From Apostichopus japonicus (taxonomy: Eukaryota > Echinodermata > Holothuroidea > Aspidochirotida > Stichopodidae), in NCBI RefSeq assembly GCF_037975245.1, contig NC_092576.1:21143611-21207610 (forward strand): DNA of 64,000 bases, in the 5' to 3' direction. The notes below the pieces were generated by a model. It did not search any database. It saw nothing but the letters and a program-made list of their open reading frames with translations, and was not told where the DNA came from. This document shows, one piece after another, positions 28,207 to 42,255 of this stretch (position 1 is the first letter of the stretch; each line of letters begins with the position of its first letter). The position numbers and the translations under genes are program-made.

Positions 28207-31200
28207 ACAATCGATTGATCGGTACCGCACATTCGATTCATCGGTACGGAACATTCGACTGATCTGTAAGGAACATTCGATTGATCGGTACTGCACATTC
28301 GATTGATCCAAACGGAACATTCGATTGATCGGTACCGCACATTCGATTGATCGGTCACGCACATTCGATTGATCGGTACCGCACATTCGATTGATCGGTA
28401 CCGCACATTCGATTGATCGGTACCGCACATTCGATTGATCGGTACCGCACATTCGATATCGGTACCGCACATTCGATTGATCGGTACCGCACATTCGATT
28501 GATCGGTACCGCACATTCGATTGATCGGTACGGAACATTCGATTGATCGGTAAGGAACATTCGATTGATCGGTACCGCACATTCGATTGATCGGAACGGA
28601 ACATTCGATTGATCGGTACCGCACATTCGATTGATCCGTACCGCACTTTCGATTGATCGGTCACGCACATTCGATTGATCGGTACGGAACATTCGATTGA
28701 TCGGTAAGGAACATTCGATTGATCGGTAAGGAACATTCGATTGATCGGTACCGCACATTCGATTGATCGGTACCGCACATTCGATTGATCGGTACGGAAC
28801 ATTCGATTGATCGGTACCGCACATTCGATTGATCGGTACGGAACATTCGATTGATCGGTACCGCACATTCGATTGATCCGTACCGCACATTCGATTGATC
28901 GGTACCGCACATTCGATTGATCGGTACGGAACATTCGATTGATCGGTTCCGCACATTCGATTGATCGGTCCCGCACATTCGATTGATCGGTACTGCACAT
29001 TCGATTGATCGGTACCGCACATTCGATTGATCGGTACCGAACATTCGATTGATCGGTACCGCACATTCGATTGATCCAAACGGAATATTCGATTGATCGG
29101 TACCGCACATTCGATTGATCGGTACCGCACATTCGATTGATCGGTACCGCACATTCGATTGATCGATACTGCACATTCGATTGATCGGTACGGACATTCG
29201 ATTGATCGGTACCGCACATTCGATTGATCGGTACCGCACATTCGATTGATCGGTACCGCACATTCGATTGATCCGTACCGCACATTCGATTGATCGGTAT
29301 AGCACATTCGATTGATCGGAACGGAACATTCGATTGATCGGTACCGCACATTCGATTGATCCGTACCGCACATTCGATTGATCGGTACCGCACATTCGAT
29401 TGATCGGTACGGAACATTCGTTTGATCGGTACCGCACATTCGATTGATCGGTACCGCACATTCGATTGAAAGGAACGGAACATTCGATTGATCGGTACTG
29501 CACATTCGTTTGATCGGTACCGAACATTCGAATGATCGGTACCGCACATTCGATTGATCGGTACCGCACATTCGATTGATCGGTACCGCACATTCGATTG
29601 ATCGGTACCGCACATTCAATTGATCGGTACCGCACATTCGATTGATCGGTACGGAACATTCGATTGATCGGTACCGCACATTCGATTGATCGGTACTGCA
29701 CATTCGATTGATCGGTACCGCACATTCGATTGATCGGTACCGCACATTCGATTGATCGGTACCGCACATTCGATTGATCGGTACGGAACATTCGTTTGAT
29801 CGGTACCGCACATTCGATTGATCGGTACCGCACATTCGATTGATCGGTACCGCACATTCGATTGATCGGTACGGAACAATCGATTGATCGGTACCGCACA
29901 TTCGATTCATCGGTACGGAACATTCGACTGATCTGTAAGGAACATTCGATTGATCGGTACTGCACATTCGATTGATCGGAACGGAACATTCGATTGATCG
30001 GTACCGCACATTCGATTGATCGGTCACGCACATTCGATTGATCGGTACCGCACATTCGATTGATCGGTACCGCACATTCGATTGATCGGTACCGCACATT
30101 CGATTGATCGGTACCGCACATTCGATTGATCGGTACCGCACATTCGATTGATCGGTACCGCACATTCGATTGATCGGTACCGCACATTCTATTGATCGGT
30201 ACCGCACATTCGATTGATCGGATTGGAACATTCGATTGATCGGTACCGCACATTCGATTGATCCGTACCGCACATTCGATTGATCGGTACCGCACATTCG
30301 ATTGATCGGTACGGAACATTCGTTTGATCGGTAAGGAACATTCGATTGATCGGTACGGAACATTCGATTGATCGGTAAGGAACATTCGATTGATCGGTAA
30401 GGAACATTCGATTGATCGGTACCGCACATTCGATTGATCGGTACCGCACATTCGATTGATCGGTACGGAACATTCGATTGATCGGTACCGCACATTCGAT
30501 TGATCGGTACGGAACATTCGATTGATCGGTACCGCACATTCGATTGATCCGTACCGCACATTCGATTGATCGGTACCGCACATTCGATTGATCGGTACGG
30601 AACATTCGATTGATCGGTTCCGCACATTCGATTGATCGGTACCGCACATTCGATTGATCGGTACCGCACATTCGATTGATCGGTACCGCACATTCGATTG
30701 ATCCGTACCGCACATTCGATTGATCGGTACCGCACATTCGATTGATCGGAACGGAACATTCGATTGATCGGTACCGCACATTCGATTGATCCGTACCGCA
30801 CATTCGATTGATCGGTACCGCACATTCGATTGATCGGTACGGAACATTCGTTTGATCGGTACCGCACATTCGATTGATCGGTACCGCACATTCGATTGAA
30901 AGGAACGGAACATTCGATTGATCGGTACTGCACATTCGTTTGATCGGTACCGAACATTCGATTGATCGGTACCGCACATTCGATTGATCGGTACCGCACA
31001 TTCGATTGATCGGTACCGCACATTCGATTGATCGGTACCGCACATTCGATTGATCGGTACCGCACATTCGATTGATCGGTACGGAACATTCGATTGATCG
31101 GTACCGCACATTCGATTGATCGGTACTGCACATTCGATTGATCGGTACCGCACATTCGATTGATCGGTACCGCACATTCGATTGATCGGTACCGCACATT

Positions 31201-31305
31201 CGATTGATCGGTACGGAACATTCGTTTGATCGGTACCGCACATTCGATTGATCGGTACCGCACATTCGATTGATCGGTACCGCACATTCGATTGATCGGT
31301 ACGGA
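28207..31305 (+). repeat. 3.1-kb higher-order repeat, copy 2 (3,099 bp)
   Basis: ACAATCG units lie at 28,207 and 29,876 and the next at 31,306, giving sub-blocks of 1,669 and 1,430 bp. The second sub-block is one unit shorter than in copy 1. Variant order over 27,090-29,880 is repeated at 30,189-32,979 with an offset of 3,099 bp. It holds the 20-bp unit 28,455-28,474 and the 21-bp unit 29,179-29,199. The variant CCAAACGGAACATTC near 28,310 recurs near 31,409. Confidence 0.84.
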
Positions 31306-33290
31306 ACAATCGATTGATCGGTACCGCACATTCGATTCATCGGTACGGAACATTCGACTGATCTGTAAGGAACATTCGATTGATCGGTACTGCACATTCG
31401 ATTGATCCAAACGGAACATTCGATTGATCGGTACCGCACATTCGATTGATCGGTCACGCACATTCGATTGATCGGTACCGCACATTCGATTGATCGGTAC
31501 CGCACATTCGATTGATCGGTACCGCACATTCGATTGATCGGTACCGCACATTCGATATCGGTACCGCACATTCGATTGATCGGTACCGCACATTCGATTG
31601 ATCGGTACCGCACATTCGATTGATCGGTACGGAACATTCGATTGATCGGTAAGGAACATTCGATTGATCGGTACCGCACATTCGATTGATCGGAACGGAA
31701 CATTCGATTGATCGGTACCGCACATTCGATTGATCCGTACCGCACTTTCGATTGATCGGTCACGCACATTCGATTGATCGGTACGGAACATTCGATTGAT
31801 CGGTAAGGAACATTCGATTGATCGGTAAGGAACATTCGATTGATCGGTACCGCACATTCGATTGATCGGTACCGCACATTCGATTGATCGGTACGGAACA
31901 TTCGATTGATCGGTACCGCACATTCGATTGATCGGTACGGAACATTCGATTGATCGGTACCGCACATTCGATTGATCCGTACCGCACATTCGATTGATCG
32001 GTACCGCACATTCGATTGATCGGTACGGAACATTCGATTGATCGGTTCCGCACATTCGATTGATCGGTCCCGCACATTCGATTGATCGGTACTGCACATT
32101 CGATTGATCGGTACCGCACATTCGATTGATCGGTACCGAACATTCGATTGATCGGTACCGCACATTCGATTGATCCAAACGGAATATTCGATTGATCGGT
32201 ACCGCACATTCGATTGATCGGTACCGCACATTCGATTGATCGGTACCGCACATTCGATTGATCGATACTGCACATTCGATTGATCGGTACGGACATTCGA
32301 TTGATCGGTACCGCACATTCGATTGATCGGTACCGCACATTCGATTGATCGGTACCGCACATTCGATTGATCCGTACCGCACATTCGATTGATCGGTACC
32401 GCACATTCGATTGATCGGAACGGAACATTCGATTGATCGGTACCGCACATTCGATTGATCCGTACCGCACATTCGATTGATCGGTACCGCACATTCGATT
32501 GATCGGTACGGAACATTCGTTTGATCGGTACCGCACATTCGATTGATCGGTACCGCACATTCGATTGAAAGGAACGGAACATTCGATTGATCGGTACTGC
32601 ACATTCGTTTGATCGGTACCGAACATTCGATTGATCGGTACCGCACATTCGATTGATCGGTACCGCACATTCGATTGATCGGTACCGCACATTCGATTGA
32701 TCGGTACCGCACATTCAATTGATCGGTACCGCACATTCGATTGATCGGTACGGAACATTCGATTGATCGGTACCGCACATTCGATTGATCGGTACTGCAC
32801 ATTCGATTGATCGGTACCGCACATTCGATTGATCGGTACCGCACATTCGATTGATCGGTACCGCACATTCGATTGATCGGTACGGAACATTCGTTTGATC
32901 GGTACCGCACATTCGATTGATCGGTACCGCACATTCGATTGATCGGTACCGCACATTCGATTGATCGGTACGGAACAATCGATTGATCGGTACCGCACAT
33001 TCGATTCATCGGTACGGAACATTCGACTGATCTGTAAGGAACATTCGATTGATCGGTACTGCACATTCGATTGATCGGAACGGAACATTCGATTGATCGG
33101 TACCGCACATTCGATTGATCGGTCACGCACATTCGATTGATCGGTACCGCACATTCGATTGATCGGTACCGCACATTCGATTGATCGGTACCGCACATTC
33201 GATTGATCGGTACCGCACATTCGATATCGGTACCGCACATTCGATTGATCGGTACCGCACATTCGATTGATCGGTACCGCACATTCGATT
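31306..33290 (+). repeat. 3.1-kb higher-order repeat, partial copy 3
   Basis: A third copy runs through its 1,669-bp sub-block (ACAATCG at 31,306 and 32,975; 20-bp units at 31,554 and 33,223, also 1,669 bp apart; 21-bp unit at 32,278). It then switches into the displaced 11,668-bp copy of the Zone II/III junction. The switch point lies between 32,975 and about 33,000. Confidence 0.8.
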
Positions 33291-35908
33291 GATCGGTACG
33301 GAACATTCGATTGATCGGTAAGGAACATTCGATTGATCGGTACCGCACATTCGATTGATCGGAACGGAACATTCGATTGATCGGTACCGCACATTCGATT
33401 GATCCGTACCGCACTTTCGATTGATCGGTCACGCACATTCGATTGATCGGTACGTACCATTCGTTTGATCGGTATCGCACATTCGATTCATCGGTACGGA
33501 ACATTCGACTGATCTGTAAGGAACATTCGATTGATCGGTACCGCACATTCGATTGATCGGTACCGCACATTCGATTGATCGGTACGGAACATTCGTTTGA
33601 TCGGTACCGCACATTCGATTGATCGGTACCGCACATTCGATTGATCGGTACCGCACATTCGATTGATCGGTACTGCACATTCGATTGATCGGTACCGCAC
33701 ATTCGATTGATCGGTACCGCACATTCGATTGATCGGTACCGCACATTCGATTGATCGGTACCGCACATTCGATTGATCGGTACCGCACATTCGATTGATC
33801 GGTACCGCACATTCGATTGATCGGTACCGCACATTCGATTGATCCGTACCGCACATTCGATTGATCGGTAACGCACATTCGATTGATCGGTACGGAACAT
33901 TCGTTTGATCGGTACGGCACATTCGATTGATCGGTACCGCACATTCGATTGATCAGTACTGCACATTCGATTGATCGGTACCGAACATTCGATTGATCGG
34001 TACTGCACATTCGATTGATCGGTACCGCACATTCGATTGATCGGTACCGCACATTCGATTGATCGGTACCGCACATTCGATTGATCCGTACCGCACATTC
34101 TATTGATCGGTACCGCACATTCGATTGATCGGAACGGAACATTCGATTGATCGGTACCGCACATTCGATTGATCCGTACCGCACATTCGATTGATCGGTA
34201 CCGCACATTCGATTGATCGGTACGGAACATTCGTTTGATCGGTACCGCACATTCGATTGATCGGTACGGAACATTCGATTGATCGGTAAGGAACATTCGA
34301 TTGATCGGTAAGGAACATTCGATTGATCGGTACCGCACATTCGATTGATCGGTACCGCACATTCGATTGATCGGTACGGAACATTCGATTGATCGGTACC
34401 GCACATTCGATTGATCGGTACGGAACATTCGATTGATCGGTACCGCACATTCGATTGATCCGTACCGCACATTCGATTGATCGGTACCGCACATTCGATT
34501 GATCGGTACGGAACATTCGATTGATCGGTTCCGCACATTCGATTGATCGGTCCCGCACATTCGATTGATCGGTACTGCACATTCGATTGATCGGTACCGC
34601 ACATTCGATTGATCGGTACCGAACATTCGATTGATCGGTACCGCACATTCGATTGATCCAAACGGAATATTCGATTGATCGGTACCGCACATTCGATTGA
34701 TCGGTACCGCACATTCGATTGATCGGTACCGCACATTCGATTGATCGATACTGCACATTCGATTGATCGGTACGGACATTCGATTGATCGGTACCGCACA
34801 TTCGATTGATCGGTACCGCACATTCGATTGATCGGTACCGCACATTCGATTGATCGGTACCGCACATTCGATTGATCGGTCCCGCACATTCGATTGATCG
34901 GTACTGCACATTCGATTGATCGGTACCGCACATTCGATTGATCGGTACCGAACATTCGATTGATCGGTACCGCACATTCGATTGATCCAAACGGAATATT
35001 CGATTGATCGGTACCGCACATTCGATTGATCGGTACCGCACATTCGATTGATCGGTACCGCACATTCGATTGATCGATACTGCACATTCGATTGATCGGT
35101 ACGGACATTCGATTGATCGGTACCGCACATTCGATTGATCGGTACCGCACATTCGATTGATCGGTACCGCACATTCGATTGATCGGTACCGCACATTCGT
35201 TTGATCGGTACCGCACATTCGATTGATCGGTACCGCACATTCGATTGATCGGTACCGCACATTCGATTGATCGGTACCGCACATTCGATTGATCGGTACC
35301 GCACATTCGATTGATCGGTACCGCACATTCGATTGATCGGTACCGCACATTCGATTGATCGGTACCGCACATTCGATTGATCGGTACCGCACATTCTATT
35401 GATCGGTACCGCACATTCGATTGATCGGAACGGAACATTCGATTGATCGGTACCGCACATTCGATTGATCCGTACCGCACATTCGATTGATCGGTACCGC
35501 ACATTCGATTGATCGGTACGGAACATTCGTTTGATCGGTACCGCACATTCGATTGATCGGTACGGAACATTCGATTGATCGGTAAGGAACATTCGATTGA
35601 TCGGTAAGGAACATTCGATTGATCGGTACCGCACATTCGATTGATCGGTACCGCACATTCGATTGATCGGTACGGAACATTCGATTGATCGGTACCGCAC
35701 ATTCGATTGATCGGTACGGAACATTCGATTGATCGGTACCGCACATTCGATTGATCCGTACCGCACATTCGATTGATCGGTACCGCACATTCGATTGATC
35801 GGTACGGAACATTCGATTGATCGGTTCCGCACATTCGATTGATCGGTCCCGCACATTCGATTGATCGGTACTGCACATTCGATTGATCGGTACCGCACAT
35901 TCGATTGA
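32993..35908 (+). repeat. Displaced copy of the 21.3-24.2 kb block
   Basis: This matches 21,325-24,240 at a fixed 11,668-bp offset and lies just after the 3.1-kb repeat series. One difference is GATCAGTACTGC near 33,955 where the upstream copy has GATCAGAACTGC. Its left edge lies inside the partial third copy of the 3.1-kb repeat, near the ACAATCG unit at 32,975. Confidence 0.8.
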
Positions 35909-36417
35909 TCGGTACCGCACATTCGATTGATCGGTACCGCACATTCGATTGATCGGTACCGCACATTCGATTGATCGGTACCGCACATTCTATTGATCGG
36001 TACCGCACATTCGATTGATCGGAACGGAACATTCGATTGATCGGTACCGCACATTCGATTGATCCGTACCGCACATTCGATTGATCGGTACCGCACATTC
36101 GATTGATCGGTACGGAACATTCGTTTGATCGGTACCGCACATTCGATTGATCGGTACGGAACATTCGATTGATCGGTAAGGAACATTCGATTGATCGGTA
36201 AGGAACATTCGATTGATCGGTACCGCACATTCGATTGATCGGTACCGCACATTCGATTGATCGGTACGGAACATTCGATTGATCGGTAACGCACATTCGA
36301 TTGATCGGTACGGAACATTCGATTGATCGGTACCGCACATTCGATTGATCCGTACCGCACATTCGATTGATCGGTGCCGCACATTCGATTGATCGGTACG
36401 GAACATTCGATTGATCG

Positions 36418-37770
36418 GTTCCGCACATTCGATTGATCGGTACCGAACATTCGATTGATCGGTACCGCACATTCGATTGATCCAAACGGAATATTCGATT
36501 GATCGGTACCGCACATTCGATTGATCGGTACCGCACATTCGATTGATCGGTACCGCACATTCGATTGATCGATACTGCACATTCGATTGATCGGTACGGA
36601 CATTCGATTGATCGGTACCGCACATTCGATTGATCGGTACCGCACATTCGATTGATCCGTACCGCACATTCGATTGATCGGTACCGCACATTCGATTGAT
36701 CGGAACGGAACATTCGATTGATCGGTACCGCACATTCGATTGATCGGTACCGCACATTCGATTGATCGGTACCGCACATTCGATTGATCGGTACGGAACA
36801 TTCGTTTGATCGGTACCGCACATTCGATTGATCGGTACCGCACATTCGATTGAAAGGAACGGAACATTCGATTGATCGGTACTGCACATTCGTTTGATCG
36901 GTACCGAACATTCGATTGATCGGTACCGCACATTCGATTGATCGGTACCGCACATTCGATTGATCGGTACCGCACATTCGATTGATCGGTACCGCACATT
37001 CGATTGATCGGTACCGCACATTCGATTGATCGGTACGGAACATTCGATTGATCGGTACCGCACATTCGATTGATCGGTACTGCACATTCGATTGATCGGT
37101 ACCGCACATTCGATTGATCGGTACCGCACATTCGATTGATCGGTACCGCACATTCGATTGATCGGTACGGAACATTCGTTTGATCGGTACCGCACATTCG
37201 ATTGATCGGTACCGCACATTCGATTGATCGGTACCGCACATTCGATTGATCGGTACGGAACAATCGATTGATCGGTACCGCACATTCGATTGATCGGTAC
37301 CGAACATTCGATTGATCGGTACCGCACATTCGATTGATCCAAACGGAATATTCGATTGATCGGTACCGCACATTCGATTGATCGGTACCGCACATTCGAT
37401 TGATCGGTACCGCACATTCGATTGATCGATACTGCACATTCGATTGATCGGTACGGACATTCGATTGATCGGTACCGCACATTCGATTGATCGGTACCGC
37501 ACATTCGATTGATCGGTACCGCACATTCGATTGATCCGTACCGCACATTCGATTGATCGGTACCGCACATTCGATTGATCGGAACGGAACATTCGATTGA
37601 TCGGTACCGCACATTCGATTGATCCGTACCGCACATTCGATTGATCGGTACCGCACATTCGATTGATCGGTACGGAACATTCGTTTGATCGGTACCGCAC
37701 ATTCGATTGATCGGTACCGCACATTCGATTGAAAGGAACGGAACATTCGATTGATCGGTACTGCACATTC
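36418..37770 (+). repeat. 1,516-bp-spaced duplication, copy 1
   Basis: This matches 37,934-39,286 at a 1,516-bp offset (69 units less 2 bases). Landmarks are GGTTCC (36,419 and 37,935), 21-bp units (36,585 and 38,101; 37,442 and 38,958), GAAAGG (36,852 and 38,368) and ACAATCG (37,260 and 38,776). Within the period the 21-bp units alternate at 857 and 659 bp. The copies diverge just after the GAAAGG unit near 37,732. Confidence 0.82.
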
Positions 37771-37933
37771 GATTGATCGGTACTGCACATTCGATTGATC
37801 GGTAACGCACATTCGATTGATCGGTACGGAACATTCGATTGATCGGTACCGCACATTCGATTGATCCGTACCGCACATTCGATTGATCGGTACCGCACAT
37901 TCGATTGATCGGTACGGAACATTCGATTGATCG

Positions 37934-39286
37934 GTTCCGCACATTCGATTGATCGGTACCGAACATTCGATTGATCGGTACCGCACATTCGATTGATCCA
38001 AACGGAATATTCGATTGATCGGTACCGCACATTCGATTGATCGGTACCGCACATTCGATTGATCGGTACCGCACATTCGATTGATCGATACTGCACATTC
38101 GATTGATCGGTACGGACATTCGATTGATCGGTACCGCACATTCGATTGATCGGTACCGCACATTCGATTGATCGGTACCGCACATTCGATAGATCCGTAC
38201 CGCACATTCGATTGATCGGTACCGCACATTCGATTGATCGGTACCGCACATTCGATTGATCCGTACCGCACATTCGATTGATCGGTACCGCACATTCGAT
38301 TGATCGGTACGGAACATTCGTTTGATCGGTACCGCACATTCGATTGATCGGTACCGCACATTCGATTGAAAGGAACGGAACATTCGATTGATCGGTACTG
38401 CACATTCGTTTGATCGGTACCGAACATTCGATTGATCGGTACCGCACATTCGATTGATCGGTACCGCACATTCGATTGATCGGTACCGCACATTCGATTG
38501 ATCGGTACCGCACATTCGATTGATCGGTACCGCACATTCGATTGATCGGTACGGAACATTCGATTGATCGGTACCGCACATTCGATTGATCGGTACTGCA
38601 CATTCGATTGATCGGTACCGCACATTCGATTGATCGGTACCGCACATTCGATTGATCGGTACCGCACATTCGATTGATCGGTACGGAACATTCGTTTGAT
38701 CGGTACCGCACATTCGATTGATCGGTACCGCACATTCGATTGATCGGTACCGCACATTCGATTGATCGGTACGGAACAATCGATTGATCGGTACCGCACA
38801 TTCGATTGATCGGTACCGAACATTCGATTGATCGGTACCGCACATTCGATTGATCCAAACGGAATATTCGATTGATCGGTACCGCACATTCGATTGATCG
38901 GTACCGCACATTCGATTGATCGGTACCGCACATTCGATTGATCGATACTGCACATTCGATTGATCGGTACGGACATTCGATTGATCGGTACCGCACATTC
39001 GATTGATCGGTACCGCACATTCGATTGATCGGTACCGCACATTCGATTGATCTGTACCGCACATTCGATTGATCGGTACCGCACATTCGATTGATCGGAA
39101 CGGAACATTCGATTGATCGGTACCGCACATTCGATTGATCCGTACCGCACATTCGATTGATCGGTACCGCACATTCGATTGATCGGTACGGAACATTCGT
39201 TTGATCGGTACCGCACATTCGATTGATCGGTACCGCACATTCGATTGAAAGGAACGGAACATTCGATTGATCGGTACTGCACATTC
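37934..39286 (+). repeat. 1,516-bp-spaced duplication, copy 2
   Basis: This is the second copy of 36,418-37,770. Differences include GATCCGTACC near 38,261 where copy 1 has GATCGGTACC, and GATAGATCC near 38,190, a one-off change. It runs directly into the 726-bp duplication. Confidence 0.8.
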
Positions 39287-39822
39287 GTTTGATCGGTACC
39301 GAACATTCGATTGATCGGTACCGCACATTCGATTGATCGGTACCGCACATTCGATTGATCGGTACCGCACATTCGATTGATCGGTACCGCACATTCGATT
39401 GATCGGTACCGCACATTCGATTGATCGGTACGGAACATTCGATTGATCGGTACCGCACATTCGATTGATCGGTACTGCACATTCGATTGATCGGTACCGC
39501 ACATTCGATTGATCGGTACCGCACATTCGATTGATCGGTACCGCACATTCGATTGATCGGTACGGAACATTCGTTTGATCGGTACCGCACATTCGATTGA
39601 TCGGTACCGCACATTCGATTGATCGGTACCGCACATTCGATTGATCGGTACGGAACAATCGATTGATCGGTACCGCACATTCGATTGATCCGTACCGCAC
39701 ATTCGATTGATCGGTACCGCACATTCGATTGATCGGTACGGAACATTCGTTTCATCGGTACGGAACATTCGATTGATCCGTACCGCACATTCGATTGATC
39801 GGTCACGCACATTCGATTGATC
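39097..39822 (+). repeat. 726-bp (33-unit) tandem duplication, copy 1
   Basis: This is repeated at 39,823-40,548 with a 726-bp offset. Landmarks are the AACGGAAC unit (39,099 and 39,825), GAAAGG (39,247 and 39,973), ACAATCG (39,655 and 40,381), and the GTTTCATCGG unit followed by GATCCG and TCACGCAC units (near 39,750 and 40,476). Confidence 0.86.
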
Positions 39823-40548
39823 GGAACGGAACATTCGATTGATCGGTACCGCACATTCGATTGATCCGTACCGCACATTCGATTGATCGGTACCGCACAT
39901 TCGATTGATCGGTACGGAACATTCGTTTGATCGGTACCGCACATTCGATTGATCGGTACCGCACATTCGATTGAAAGGAACGGAACATTCGATTGATCGG
40001 TACTGCACATTCGTTTGATCGGTACCGAACATTCGATTGATCGGTACCGCACATTCGATTGATCGGTACCGCACATTCGATTGATCGGTACCGCACATTC
40101 GATTGATCGGTACCGCACATTCGATTGATCGGTACCGCACATTCGATTGATCGGTACGGAACATTCGATTGATCGGTACCGCACATTCGATTGATCGGTA
40201 CTGCACATTCGATTGATCGGTACCGCACATTCGATTGATCGGTACCGCACATTCGATTGATCGGTACCGCACATTCGATTGATCGGTACGGAACATTCGT
40301 TTGATCGGTACCGCACATTCGATTGATCGGTACCGCACATTCGATTGATCGGTACCGCACATTCGATTGATCGGTACGGAACAATCGATTGATCGGTACC
40401 GCACATTCGATTGATCCGTACCGCACATTCGATTGATCGGTACCGCACATTCGATTGATCGGTACGGAACATTCGTTTCATCGGTACGGAACATTCGATT
40501 GATCCGTACCGCACATTCGATTGATCGGTCACGCACATTCGATTGATC
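39823..40548 (+). repeat. 726-bp tandem duplication, copy 2
   Basis: This is the second copy of 39,097-39,822. It ends where the unit after TCACGCAC becomes TAAAGCAC (near 40,552) instead of AACGGAAC. It is the last block carrying the Zone III markers GAAAGG and ACATTCG-to-ACAATCG in this arrangement. Confidence 0.85.
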
Positions 40549-41539
40549 GGTAAAGCACATTCGATTGATCGGTACCGCACATTCGATTGATCGGTACCGC
40601 ACATTCGATTGATCGGTCACGCACATTCGATTGATCGGTACGGAACATTCGTTTGATCGGTACCGCACATTCGATTGATCGGTACCGCACATTCGATTGA
40701 TCGGTACGGAACATTCGATTGATCGGTACGGAACATTCGATTGATCGGTACCGCACATTCGATTGATCGGTACCGCACATTCGATTGATCGGTACGGAAC
40801 ATTCGATTGATCGGTACCGCACATTCGATTGATCCGTACCGCACATTCGATTGATCGGTCACGCACATTCGATTGATCGGTACGGAACATTCGTTTGATC
40901 GGTACCGCACATTCGATTGACCGGTACGGAACATTCGATTGATCGGTTACGAACATTCGATTGATCGGTACCGCACATTCGATTGATCGGTACCGCACAT
41001 TCGATTGATCGGTACCGCACATTCGATTGATCGGTACTGCACATTCGATTGATCCGTACCGCACATTCGATTGATCGGTACCGCACATTCGATTGATCGG
41101 AACGGAACATTCGATTGATCGGTACCGCACATTCGATTGATCCGTACCGCACATTCGATTGATCGGTCACGCACATTCGATTGATCGGTACGGAACATTC
41201 GTTTGATCGGTACCGCACATTCGATTGATCGGTACGGAACATTCGATTGATCGGAACCGCACATTCGATTGATCGGAACCGCACATTCGATTGATCGGTA
41301 CCGCACATTCGATTGATCGGTACCGCACACTCGATTGATCGATACTGCACATTCGATTGATCGTTACGGACATTCGATTGATCGGTACCGCACATTCGAT
41401 TGATCGGTACCGCACATTCGATTGATCGGTACCGCACATTCCATTGATCCGTACCGCACATTCGATTGATCGGTACCGCACATTCCATTGATCGGAACGG
41501 AACATTCGATTGATCGGTACCGCACATTCGATTGATCGG

Positions 41540-42200
41540 TCACGCACATTCGATTGATCGGTACGGAACATTCGTTTGATCGGTACCGCACATTCGATTG
41601 ATCGGTACGGAACATTCGATTGATCGGTAAGGAGCATTCGATTGATCGGTACCGAACATTCGATTGATCGGTACTGCACATTCGATTGATCGGTACCGCA
41701 CATTCGATTGATCGGAACGGAACATTCGATTGATCGGTACCGCACATTCGATTGATCGGAACGGAACATTCGATTGATCGGTACCGCACATTCGATTGAT
41801 CGTTACCGCACATTCGATTGATCGGTACCGCACATTCGATTGATCGGTACCGCACATTCGATTGATCCGTACCGCACATTCCATTGATCGGTACCGCACA
41901 TTCGCTTGATCGGTACGGAACATTCGTTTGATCGGTACCGCACATTCGATTGATCGGTACGGAACATTCGATTGATCGGTAAGGAACATTCGATTGATCG
42001 GTACTGCACATTCGATTGATCGGTACCGCACATTCGATTGATCGGAACCGCACATTCGATTGATCGGTAACGCACATTCGATTGATCGGTACGGAACATT
42101 CGATTGATCGGTACCGCACATTCGATTGATCGGTACGGAACATTCGATTGATCGGTACCGCACATTCGATTGATCCGTACCGCACATTCGATTGATCGGT
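41540..42200 (+). repeat. Zone IV block with a 1,774-bp-spaced copy
   Basis: This matches 43,314-43,974. Landmarks are GTAAGGAGCATTC (GGAGCA at 41,631 and 43,405), the GCTTGATCGG unit (41,904 and 43,678), and the following GGAACCGCAC and GGTAACGCAC units. The offset is 81 units less the 8 bases lost at 42,256. Confidence 0.76.
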
Positions 42201-42255
42201 ACCGCACATTCGATTGATCGGTCACGCACATTCGATTGATCGGTACGGAACATTC

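Noticed and set aside
16981-33242. The six CGATATCG units as recombination or integration sites
   Set aside because: Flanks on both sides are the same satellite with no foreign insert or target duplication. A single two-base loss copied by segmental duplication explains them.
25540-41154. A giant protein-coding gene of 5,204 codons on the - strand
   Set aside because: The frame is open only because the repeat unit lacks - strand stops. The other two frames are open over much of the same stretch, stops appear freely as ordinary unit variants (TCA, TTA, CTA), the + strand is closed everywhere, and no domain, signal peptide or unique sequence is present.
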